The notes under the pieces are model-generated. The model worked only from the letters and a program-made list of their open reading frames with translations. It made no database searches and was not told the DNA's origin. 9,647 nt of DNA. Source: Bacteroidales bacterium. GTDB taxonomy: Bacteria; Bacteroidota; Bacteroidia; Bacteroidales; UBA932. The position numbers and the translations under genes are program-made. The stretch's first letter is position 1, and every line of letters starts with the position of its first letter. Positions 1 to 4,839 of this stretch are shown here, piece by piece. The stretch covers positions 1 to 9,647 of the forward strand of contig JAILDI010000182.1 in NCBI GenBank assembly GCA_024689525.1. The letters are read 5' to 3'.

Positions 1-1
1 A

Positions 2-169
2 CTGGGCGGCATGGAGCCCTCGGTGATAGCCCGCGCCGTGGTTCGCGAGCTGGGCCGTCGCCGCATGCACGTCCGCGTAATCCCGCGCATCGACTATGCT
101 TTGGTCGGCCTCCTGGTCCGCATCCTCCCTGAAGGCGCCAAACTCAAACTCCTCCGCGCATTATATTGA
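2..169 (+). CDS. Short-chain dehydrogenase/reductase, C-terminal fragment
   Basis: Only the last 55 codons are in the window, open from base 2 to the TGA at 167-169; the start and catalytic core lie upstream. The visible tail has a helix (EPSVIARAVVREL) followed by basic residues, then VRVIPRIDYALVGLLVRILP and a short basic end. This is the usual C-terminus of SDR-family oxidoreductases, where a 'VA.A.V.AL..G...VIPG..N' segment is followed by a hydrophobic helix ending in P. No cofactor or YxxxK motif can be seen, so the substrate cannot be named. The stop codon overlaps the first bases of an inverted repeat (168-178), and the gene converges on the GtrA gene. The family call comes from pattern resemblance only. 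Confidence 0.6.
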   Translation: MGGMEPSVIARAVVRELGRRRMHVRVIPRIDYALVGLLVRILPEGAKLKLLRALY

Positions 170-259
170 TGAAAAATCAACGTTTCGCGGACTAAAACTT
201 TTCTAGGCTAAAAAATGCCGTCGAAAAGTTTTGTCCGACTCCACTATAGATTTTTCATC
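168..259. repeat. Nested inverted repeat (long stem-loop) at the SDR stop codon
   Basis: An 11-bp perfect inverted repeat (GATGAAAAATC at 168-178, GATTTTTCATC at 249-259) encloses a second one. The inner arms are 188-203 and 223-237, 15 pairs with a single bulged T at 193 and a 19-nt loop. Asymmetric internal loops of 9 and 11 nt separate the two stems, so the whole 92 bases can fold as one long interrupted hairpin in either strand's RNA. The left arm starts inside the SDR stop codon and the right arm overlaps the first 35-bp repeat. No T-run follows it in either direction, so it is not a classical intrinsic terminator, although it could stabilise 3' ends. Confidence 0.6.
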
Positions 260-289
260 CACGAAATCGGGCAAAATCATGGATGAAAC
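255..289 (-). repeat. 35-bp palindromic repeat, copy 1
   Basis: Read on the minus strand the unit begins GTTTCATCCATG and ends CGTGGATGA. It matches copy 2 at 30 of 35 positions. The arms 253-264 and 277-288 pair over 12 positions; the one non-Watson-Crick position is a U.G wobble in minus-strand RNA (a C.A mismatch in plus-strand RNA). The loop is 12 nt. Confidence 0.7.
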
Positions 290-305
290 GGGGAAAAGTG
301 GCAAC

Positions 306-340
306 TCATCCACGTTTTCGGCCAAAAACATGGATGAAAC
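306..340 (-). repeat. 35-bp palindromic repeat, copy 2
   Basis: This is the second copy, offset 51 bp from copy 1. The arms 306-318 and 325-337 pair over 13 positions with the same single U.G wobble in minus-strand RNA and a 6-nt loop. On the minus strand its first G is the last base of the GtrA stop codon TAG (340-342), so it forms the very start of the gtrA 3' untranslated region. The repeats also read in frame as a short peptide motif (SSMxxxxxVDE) out of frame with gtrA, which I take as incidental. Confidence 0.7.
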
Positions 341-819
341 TAGGCGGTGGGGGTGGATTTCTTCTTCTTTTTGCCGAAGATGATGAACTCGTTCATAAAG
401 AAGTTGAACGTGCCGGAGAAGAGCATGCCTATGAAGTTGCAAAGGGTGGGCTCGTAGGATGCCGTCTGCAGCCAGTTCAGCGAGACGAAGAGGAAGTGGA
501 CGCCCTGCATGACGGCGAACTTCAGCAGGAAGGCGCCGAAACTGGTGGCGTTGAAGGCGGCGAAGTGACGCCAGAATGAACGGGTCGATTTATCCGAAAT
601 ACGGTCCCGCCATACGAAATGATAGGCGATGATGAAATTCGTGATGGTGGCCAGTTCGAAGGAGATGGTGGGCGCCACCCAGAGCTTTGCCCAATAGGAG
701 AAGTCGAGGACTGTCGTGGAGAGCAGCCAGTGCACGACAAGGTCCACCACCGTACCTGCGCTGCAGGTGATGGAGAACATCAGGTAATGCTTGAGTACAT
801 CTCTTAATCCCGACTTCAT
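340..819 (-). CDS. GtrA-family membrane protein
   Basis: This 159-residue protein is predicted to lie in the inner membrane with four membrane segments, at about 11-34, 47-69, 88-113 and 123-147. It has the usual GtrA layout: a short basic N-terminus before a small-residue-rich first helix, a polar FELATITNFIIAYHFVWRDR segment between helices 2 and 3, and a lysine-rich tail (KKKKK at 150-154). Members of the family are small helpers of polyprenyl-linked sugar transfer to surface polysaccharides and are proposed flippases for the lipid-linked sugar; the role here is inferred. No glycosyltransferase partner is adjacent. A consensus -7 box lies only 8 bp before the ATG, so the message may be leaderless. 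Met14 is a possible later start, but the family normally includes the basic residues before helix 1, so Met1 is preferred. Confidence 0.85.
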   Translation of the reverse strand: MKSGLRDVLKHYLMFSITCSAGTVVDLVVHWLLSTTVLDFSYWAKLWVAPTISFELATITNFIIAYHFVWRDRISDKSTRSFWRHFAAFNATSFGAFLLKFAVMQGVHFLFVSLNWLQTASYEPTLCNFIGMLFSGTFNFFMNEFIIFGKKKKKSTPTA

Positions 820-827
820 ATTGGCCG

Positions 828-835
828 CAAAGATA
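828..835 (-). promoter_or_regulatory. Promoter -7 box for the gtrA-like gene
   Basis: The minus strand reads TATCTTTG, an exact match to the Bacteroidota -7 consensus TAnnTTTG. Eight bases separate it from the ATG at 819. Transcription normally starts about five bases past this box, leaving almost no 5' leader. No clear -33 TTTG is visible at the expected distance. Confidence 0.6.
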
Positions 836-906
836 ACACTTATTATTGTATTTTTCGCCTTTTTGTAATAAATTAGCAGACTGTAAACCTAAACGTAACC
901 TCTGAA

Positions 907-1713
907 ATGGAACAAATCGATTACACTATAAGTGTGGACAGGATCCTTGCGAAGAAATTCAAGGGCAAGACTCCCAAACTGGTATCGAAGATCGTAAAGA
1001 AACTCCTTCACGAACAATGGCTTAACGACTGGTTCGTCAAGGGTTATTCCGGAGTTGAATTCACAGAAAAGACCCTCGGCCACCTGGGAGTTAAACTTCA
1101 GATAGAAGGACTGGAGAACGTGCCGGATGAAGGACGTTACACTGTTGCCTGCAATCACCCCCTTGGCGGAAACGATGCCCTTTCCGTCATCACCATTTTC
1201 GGCAAGAAGTGGAACAGCAACATCAAGTTCATGGCCAACGATTTCCTCGCCAGCCTCAAGCAGCTTCAGGAGTTCATGGTGGCCGTGAACAAGACCGGCG
1301 GCCAGTCCAGGGCCCTTCCCGCTCTCACGGAGGAAATGTTCGCCGGAGATAACCAGGTCCTTATTTTCCCTGCCGGCGTATGCTCCCGCAAGATCAAAGG
1401 CGTTGTTCAGGACCTGCCCTGGACCAAGGCCTTCATCGCCAAGAGCGTAAAATACCGCAGGGATGTCATCCCCGTGCACTTTTACGGCAAGAATTCCTGG
1501 CGCTTCTACTTCGTGGACTGGATCGGCAAGATCACCGGAATCAACAAGAAGTTTCCCCTGGCCATGGCCCTTCTGGTCGATGAACTGTACCGCGCCCAGG
1601 GCAGCACCTACCGTATAGTTATAGGAAAGCCCATCCCCTGGCAGACGTTCGACGAGAGTCGCAAGCCGATAGAATGGGCCCAATGGGTTCGCGCCAAGGT
1701 GTACGAGCTATAG
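907..1713 (+). CDS. Lysophospholipid acyltransferase family protein, GlsA/PlsC-like
   Basis: This 268-residue protein has the acyltransferase fold signatures in order: GLENVP (68-73), the catalytic block NHPLGGND (83-90, His84 and Asp90), a central NKTGGQSR (128-135), FPAG (154-157) and IGKPIPW (239-245). The His-to-Asp spacing is five residues instead of the four of classical HX4D PlsC enzymes; I recall this NHPLGGxD form from the Bacteroidota O-acyltransferases involved in glycine or ornithine lipids (GlsA/OlsA-like). The likely reaction is transfer of an acyl chain to the free hydroxyl of a lyso-aminolipid or lysophospholipid at the inner membrane. In Bacteroides glsA sits beside the N-acyltransferase glsB, but no GNAT-type partner is adjacent here, so the substrate stays open. 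ATG 907 fits the family N-terminus. The gene converges on the TlpA-like gene, with abutting stop codons. Confidence 0.8.
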   Translation: MEQIDYTISVDRILAKKFKGKTPKLVSKIVKKLLHEQWLNDWFVKGYSGVEFTEKTLGHLGVKLQIEGLENVPDEGRYTVACNHPLGGNDALSVITIFGKKWNSNIKFMANDFLASLKQLQEFMVAVNKTGGQSRALPALTEEMFAGDNQVLIFPAGVCSRKIKGVVQDLPWTKAFIAKSVKYRRDVIPVHFYGKNSWRFYFVDWIGKITGINKKFPLAMALLVDELYRAQGSTYRIVIGKPIPWQTFDESRKPIEWAQWVRAKVYEL

Positions 1714-2217
1714 CTTCTCCAGGGCGGCGGCAAGTTTATCGACCATCACGGTTCCAAGGACAACCTTGCCTTCCGGGTCGATCAGATACATTGAAGGAAT
1801 CCACTTGACGTGAAAGTTCTCACCGATGGAGGATTCCTTTTTTCCTGCGAAGTCGCTGAGCTGAAGCCAGGCGATTTCATTCTCCGCCAGGTATTTGTCC
1901 AAAGCCTCTTTGTCGGTGTCGAAGGAGATGCCCACGAAGCGCACCTTATCGCCGTATTTGGCATAGAGGTCCTTTACCGCGGGGACGTCAGCCCTGCAGT
2001 CCGGGCACCAGGTTGCCCAGAAATCCAGAACCAGGTACTGGCCGGTTACGTCGGCATTGGAAACAAGGGTGCTGTCCGCTGCCGACGGGATGGAGAATTC
2101 AGGGATGGCATCGCCGGGCTTGATCAGATCCTTTGCGTATTCGCTGTCTGCGTCCTTCACTCTGGGAGCGCAGGAGATGATGATGGCTGCAAGAGCCGGT
2201 AAAATGAATCGTTTCAT
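1708..2217 (-). CDS. TlpA-like thiol-disulfide oxidoreductase, predicted lipoprotein
   Basis: This 169-residue thioredoxin-fold protein starts with a basic, hydrophobic signal (MKRFILPALAAIIISC). Cys16 is the likely lipid-attachment cysteine, so the protein is probably periplasmic and membrane-anchored. The redox domain covers about 35-165, with the active site WCPDC (Cys71, Cys74) after the family LVLDFWATW strand and the cis-proline Pro141 in WIPS. It resembles the AhpC/TSA-Redoxin TlpA/ResA group, which reduce disulfides in exported proteins or in cytochrome c maturation; the partner is unknown. The stop (CTA at 1708-1710 on plus) abuts the acyltransferase TAG inside the palindrome CTATAG. 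Upstream lie its own -7 box, 5 bp from the ATG, and a candidate small RNA or attenuator unit ending one base before that box. Confidence 0.88.
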   Translation of the reverse strand: MKRFILPALAAIIISCAPRVKDADSEYAKDLIKPGDAIPEFSIPSAADSTLVSNADVTGQYLVLDFWATWCPDCRADVPAVKDLYAKYGDKVRFVGISFDTDKEALDKYLAENEIAWLQLSDFAGKKESSIGENFHVKWIPSMYLIDPEGKVVLGTVMVDKLAAALEKL

Positions 2218-2222
2218 GGGGA

Positions 2223-2230
2223 CAAAGATA
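2223..2230 (-). promoter_or_regulatory. Promoter -7 box for the tlpA-like gene
   Basis: The minus strand reads TATCTTTG, a perfect TAnnTTTG. Only five bases (TCCCC) lie between it and the ATG at 2217, so transcription would start at or within a base or two of the ATG (leaderless). It sits one base past the T-run of the upstream terminator. No -33 element is evident. Confidence 0.6.
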
Positions 2231-2231
2231 C

Positions 2232-2268
2232 AAAAAAATAAGCATCGGCCCTCACAGGCGGACGCTTA
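2232..2268 (-). terminator. Intrinsic terminator of the upstream small transcript
   Basis: On the minus strand the arms are 2261-2268 (TAAGCGTC) and 2239-2246 (GATGCTTA). They pair over eight positions with one G.U, then a C.C mismatch, then inner pairs GCCU/GGGC closing a short loop. Seven Ts follow directly (2238-2232). The T-run is present only in the minus direction, so it stops transcription heading for the tlpA-like gene. Confidence 0.75.
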
Positions 2269-2349
2269 CTCTAACCACATAATTAATAACACTAAAACTA
2301 ATAACCAATAGACTGATTGCACCGGGAGAACCCCTTGCGTTCTCAATCC
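2232..2349 (-). ncRNA. Candidate small RNA or attenuated leader
   Basis: A minus-strand promoter with full -33 and -7 elements is followed, about 118 nt later, by an intrinsic terminator, and no plausible coding sequence lies between. The predicted transcript begins near 2349. It has a 5' hairpin (GAGAAC at 2339-2344 pairing GTTCTC at 2326-2331, 7-nt loop), then about 50 nt of AU-rich, probably unpaired linker with several UUAG/GUUA runs, then the terminator stem. This is the standard build of a bacterial trans-acting small RNA. The alternative is an attenuator leader of the tlpA-like gene, since readthrough would enter that gene and parts of the 5' hairpin can pair with the terminator. I do not recognise a known RNA family. 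Ends are predicted from the promoter and terminator only. Confidence 0.5.
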
Positions 2350-2353
2350 GATG

Positions 2354-2384
2354 CAAAGTTACGAACAATTTTTGGTTTTGCAAA
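2354..2384 (-). promoter_or_regulatory. Strong Bacteroidota promoter driving the small transcript
   Basis: The minus strand carries TTTG (2384-2381), a 19-bp spacer, then TAACTTTG (2361-2354). Both elements and the spacing match the Bacteroidota -33/-7 consensus. It is the best promoter in the window and the only one with both boxes clear. The expected start is near 2349. An AT-rich palindrome (2384-2421) lies immediately upstream. Confidence 0.75.
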
Positions 2385-2509
2385 TTATTTCAAAAGATTT
2401 TTTTGAAATTTTTTAAATAATGGCGTAAAAGATTGATTATCAGAATTTCTTTTGTAAGCGATTTCTATTTCACGCTGTTTCGCTTTCATTTTTTAAGTTG
2501 AATAACAAT
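2385..2509. other. AT-rich non-coding spacer with an inverted repeat
   Basis: This is strongly AT-rich DNA between the small-RNA promoter and the tdh terminator. It holds an 8-bp inverted repeat (TTTCAAAA 2388-2395 with TTTTGAAA 2401-2408) nested in a 7-bp one (ATTATTT 2384-2390 with AAATAAT 2415-2421), directly upstream of the -33 box. A weaker pair AAGCGA 2456-2461 / TCGCTT 2480-2485 follows. I see no gene here. Confidence 0.5.
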
Positions 2510-2533
2510 AAAAAAGCGACCCGGAGGCCGCTT
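2510..2533 (-). terminator. Intrinsic terminator of tdh
   Basis: On the minus strand AAGCGGCC (2533-2526) pairs with GGTCGCTT (2521-2514) over eight positions, with one G.U pair. The loop is the four-base TCCG, a UNCG-type stable tetraloop, and the stem runs into a T-run (2515-2510). It lies about 47 nt past the tdh stop codon. Confidence 0.85.
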
Positions 2534-2580
2534 GAAATACTTCGATACTTACAGTTTGAAACTAATACAAACGATTCCTG

Positions 2581-3546
2581 TTACAAACTGTTAGATTCGT
2601 ATCTTTTACGAAGGCAGGAAATCATGTCTCTGGTCATGGAATCCATGTCAAAAACCGGCTTCCAATCCCATTCTGCGCGGGCGCAGCTGTCGTCCATGCT
2701 ATCCGGCCAGGAGGTGGCGATTGCCTGGCGCACGGGGTCCACTTCATAGCGGACACGAAGCTCCGGAATGTATTCCCGGATCTTGGCGAAAATCTGCTCC
2801 GGCTCGAAGCTCATCGACGCGATATTGAAGGAGTTGCGGTGGATAAGGCGCGAGGGATCGGCATTCATAAGGTCGATGGCGGCCTTAAGTGCGTCCGGCA
2901 TATACATCATATCCATATAGGTGCCGGGGGCAATAGGGCATACGAACTCCTCTCCCTTGACGGCCGCATAGTACACTTCCACCGCATAGTCCGTGGTGCC
3001 GCCTCCGGGGAGGGTGACATTGGAGATGAGGCCGGGGAAACGAACCGAGCGGGTGTCCACGCCGTATTTATGGAAATAATAGTCGCTGAGAAGTTCCGTG
3101 GCCACCTTGGTTACGCCGTACATCGAGCGGGGGCGCTGGATTGTGTCCTGGGGCGTTCCCACGCGCGGAGTCTCCGGGCCGAAGGAGCCGATGGAAGACG
3201 GTGTGAACACCGCAGCTCCGTGCTCCCTTGCCACCTCCAGGATATTGAGGAGGCCGTTCATCTGGATGTCCCAGGCCAGCAGGGGCTTGCGTTCCGCCAC
3301 TGCCGAAAGGAGGGCCGCCAGATTATAGATAGTGTCGATCTTATACCTCTTTACTATATCGGCCAGGGCTGCGGCGTCGCGCACATCGGCAATCTCCGCC
3401 GGGCCAGATTCCAGCAGTTCTCCCTTGGGCTCCGCCCCGGGGATATAGCCTGCCACTACGGTGCTCCCGGGAATCTCCCGGCGTATCTTCATTGTGAGTT
3501 CCGAACCGATTTGGCCTGTTGAGCCGATAATAAGGACGTTCTTCAT
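2581..3546 (-). CDS. tdh: L-threonine 3-dehydrogenase, SDR (epimerase-like) type
   Basis: This 321-residue enzyme oxidises L-threonine with NAD+ to 2-amino-3-ketobutyrate in the cytosol. The nucleotide-binding GSTGQIG (8-14) opens a Rossmann fold of the extended SDR type. The catalytic set is Ser118 (TPSSIG) with Tyr143-x3-Lys147. PGLIS (171-175), PGGGTTDYA (180-188) and SWPDSMDD (279-286) are features I recognise from the short-chain threonine dehydrogenases of Bacteroidota, which databases often label UDP-glucose 4-epimerase. The divergent neighbour encodes the next enzyme of the same pathway, which supports this over a sugar epimerase. ATG 3546 is chosen because MKNVLIIG is the normal N-terminus; an in-frame TTG at 3570 lies inside the promoter box. 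A clear terminator follows the gene. Confidence 0.9.
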   Translation of the reverse strand: MKNVLIIGSTGQIGSELTMKIRREIPGSTVVAGYIPGAEPKGELLESGPAEIADVRDAAALADIVKRYKIDTIYNLAALLSAVAERKPLLAWDIQMNGLLNILEVAREHGAAVFTPSSIGSFGPETPRVGTPQDTIQRPRSMYGVTKVATELLSDYYFHKYGVDTRSVRFPGLISNVTLPGGGTTDYAVEVYYAAVKGEEFVCPIAPGTYMDMMYMPDALKAAIDLMNADPSRLIHRNSFNIASMSFEPEQIFAKIREYIPELRVRYEVDPVRQAIATSWPDSMDDSCARAEWDWKPVFDMDSMTRDMISCLRKRYESNSL

Positions 3547-3567
3547 AGTATTAATTGATGTGGTATG

Positions 3568-3575
3568 CAAATTTA
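3568..3575 (-). promoter_or_regulatory. Promoter -7 box for tdh
   Basis: The minus strand reads TAAATTTG, fitting TAnnTTTG. Expected start is near 3563, giving a leader of about 17 nt before the ATG at 3546. The same octamer serves kbl on the other strand, pointing away. No convincing -33 box is seen. Confidence 0.55.
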
Positions 3576-3608
3576 GAAGATTTTAATGGATTTTCGATAT
3601 ATTTTCCA

Positions 3609-3616
3609 TAAATTTG
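3609..3616 (+). promoter_or_regulatory. Promoter -7 box for kbl
   Basis: TAAATTTG, fitting TAnnTTTG, with an expected start near 3621 and a leader of about 28 nt before the ATG at 3649. It is identical to the tdh box and lies 33 bp from it, back to back. No convincing -33 box is seen. Confidence 0.55.
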
Positions 3617-3648
3617 AAGTCCGAAAGCACAAAAAACCTGATAACCAT

Positions 3649-4839
3649 ATGTACGGAAAATTCCAAAAGCACCTTCAGGACGAGCTTCGCGCCATCGACG
3701 AGGCCGGCCTTTACAAGAGAGAACGCACCATCTGCTCCGCCCAGGGAGCCGAAATAACCCTTGCCGACGGCACCAAAGCGCTAAATTTCTGCGCTAACAA
3801 CTATCTGGGCCTGTCGGACAATCCCCGCCTCATCGAGGCAGCCAAAAAGGCCATGGACGCACGTGGCTACGGTATGTCGTCGGTGCGTTTCATCTGCGGC
3901 AAGCAGGATTTGCACCGTGAACTGGAGGAGGCCATATCGGCCTATTTCCATACCGATGATACGATTCTTTACGCTGCTTGCTTCGATGCCAACGGAGGCG
4001 TCTTCGAACCCCTCCTTACTGCCGATGACGCCATCATCTCCGATGCCCTTAACCACGCATCCATCATCGACGGCGTCCGCCTGTGCAAGGCTGTGCGCTA
4101 CCGCTATGCAAATGCCGATATGGCGGAACTGGAGAAATGCCTCCAGGAGGCCCAGGCACAGCGTTTCCGCATAATCGTAACGGACGGCGTCTTCTCGATG
4201 GACGGCAACGTGGCCCCGATGGACAAGATCTGCGACCTGGCGGAGAAATATGACGCCCTGGTGATGGTCGATGAAAGCCACAGCGCCGGCGTTGTCGGTC
4301 CCCGCGGCCGCGGCGTTGCGGAGCTGTTCAACCTGTATGGCCGCATCGACATACATACCGGCACCCTTGGCAAGAGCTTCGGCGGTGCCGTTGGCGGATT
4401 CACCACCGGCCGTCAGGAAATCATCGACATGCTGCGCCAGCGTTCACGCCCGTACCTGTTCTCCAACTCTCTGCCGCCTATGATCTGCGCCGCAGGTGTG
4501 GAAACGTTCAAGCTGTTGAACGAGAGTGACGAACTCCACGACCGCCAGCAGGAGAACGTTGCCTACTTCCGCGACAAGATGATGGCCGCAGGCTTCGACA
4601 TCAAGCCCACCCAGAGCGCCATCTGCGCCGTGATGCTCTACGATGCACCCCTGTCGCAGAAATTCGCCGCCAAGATGGCTGAGGAAGGCATCTTCGTCAC
4701 CGGCTTCTACTACCCGGTAGTGCCCAAGGGCCAGGCCCGCATCCGCGTGCAGCTCTCCGCCGCCCACAAACGCGAGCACCTGGACAAAGCCATCGCCGCC
4801 TTCATAAAAGTTGGCAAGGAGCTAGGCGTCCTTAAATAA
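3649..4839 (+). CDS. kbl: 2-amino-3-ketobutyrate CoA ligase (glycine C-acetyltransferase)
   Basis: This 396-residue PLP enzyme cleaves 2-amino-3-ketobutyrate with CoA to glycine and acetyl-CoA in the cytosol, completing threonine breakdown begun by Tdh. It is a member of the alpha-oxoamine synthase family of fold type I. NFCANNYLGL (46-55) is the N-terminal family signature, LNHASIIDG (134-142) contains the PLP-stacking His136, MVDESHSAG (206-214) holds Asp208 and His211, and GTLGKSFGG (238-246) carries the Schiff-base Lys242. The length matches E. coli Kbl (about 398). The reading frame is open back to an ATG at 3586, but that would overlap the kbl promoter box; MYGKF at 3649 is the family start. 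The 3' end overlaps the convergent maf gene by 18 bp. Confidence 0.96.
   Translation: MYGKFQKHLQDELRAIDEAGLYKRERTICSAQGAEITLADGTKALNFCANNYLGLSDNPRLIEAAKKAMDARGYGMSSVRFICGKQDLHRELEEAISAYFHTDDTILYAACFDANGGVFEPLLTADDAIISDALNHASIIDGVRLCKAVRYRYANADMAELEKCLQEAQAQRFRIIVTDGVFSMDGNVAPMDKICDLAEKYDALVMVDESHSAGVVGPRGRGVAELFNLYGRIDIHTGTLGKSFGGAVGGFTTGRQEIIDMLRQRSRPYLFSNSLPPMICAAGVETFKLLNESDELHDRQQENVAYFRDKMMAAGFDIKPTQSAICAVMLYDAPLSQKFAAKMAEEGIFVTGFYYPVVPKGQARIRVQLSAAHKREHLDKAIAAFIKVGKELGVLK

Noticed and set aside
255..340. Two spaced palindromic repeats as a minimal CRISPR array
   Set aside because: Only two copies, imperfect, with a 16-bp gap too short for a spacer, and no cas genes nearby.
203..442. 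Minus-strand 79-codon ORF reading through both palindromic repeats, with SSMxxxxxVDE motifs
   Set aside because: It overlaps the gtrA 3' end out of frame, and the peptide repeat follows from a 51-bp (multiple of three) offset of palindromes. The base changes between copies fit RNA pairing better than protein conservation.
889..1683. 264-codon minus-strand ORF opposite the acyltransferase gene
   Set aside because: It is an antisense shadow of a gene with clear family motifs; its translation has no recognisable domain.
2265..2279. Minus-strand mini-ORF Met-Trp-Leu-Glu-stop just before the terminator at 2232-2268, possible leader peptide
   Set aside because: Four codons with a single Trp give no repeated control codon, and such an ORF is likely by chance. 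Worth recalling only if attenuation is shown.
2456..2485. AAGCGA/TCGCTT inverted repeat followed by Ts on the plus strand as a terminator
   Set aside because: Only six pairs with an 18-nt loop, and no plus-strand gene ends upstream of it.
2839..3522. 227-codon plus-strand ORF opposite tdh
   Set aside because: It is an antisense shadow of a well-conserved dehydrogenase; rich in His/Arg with no domain pattern.
3586..3648. Longer N-terminus of Kbl from ATG 3586
   Set aside because: It would run through the likely promoter box at 3609-3616 and adds 21 residues not found in the family; MYGKF at 3649 is the normal start.
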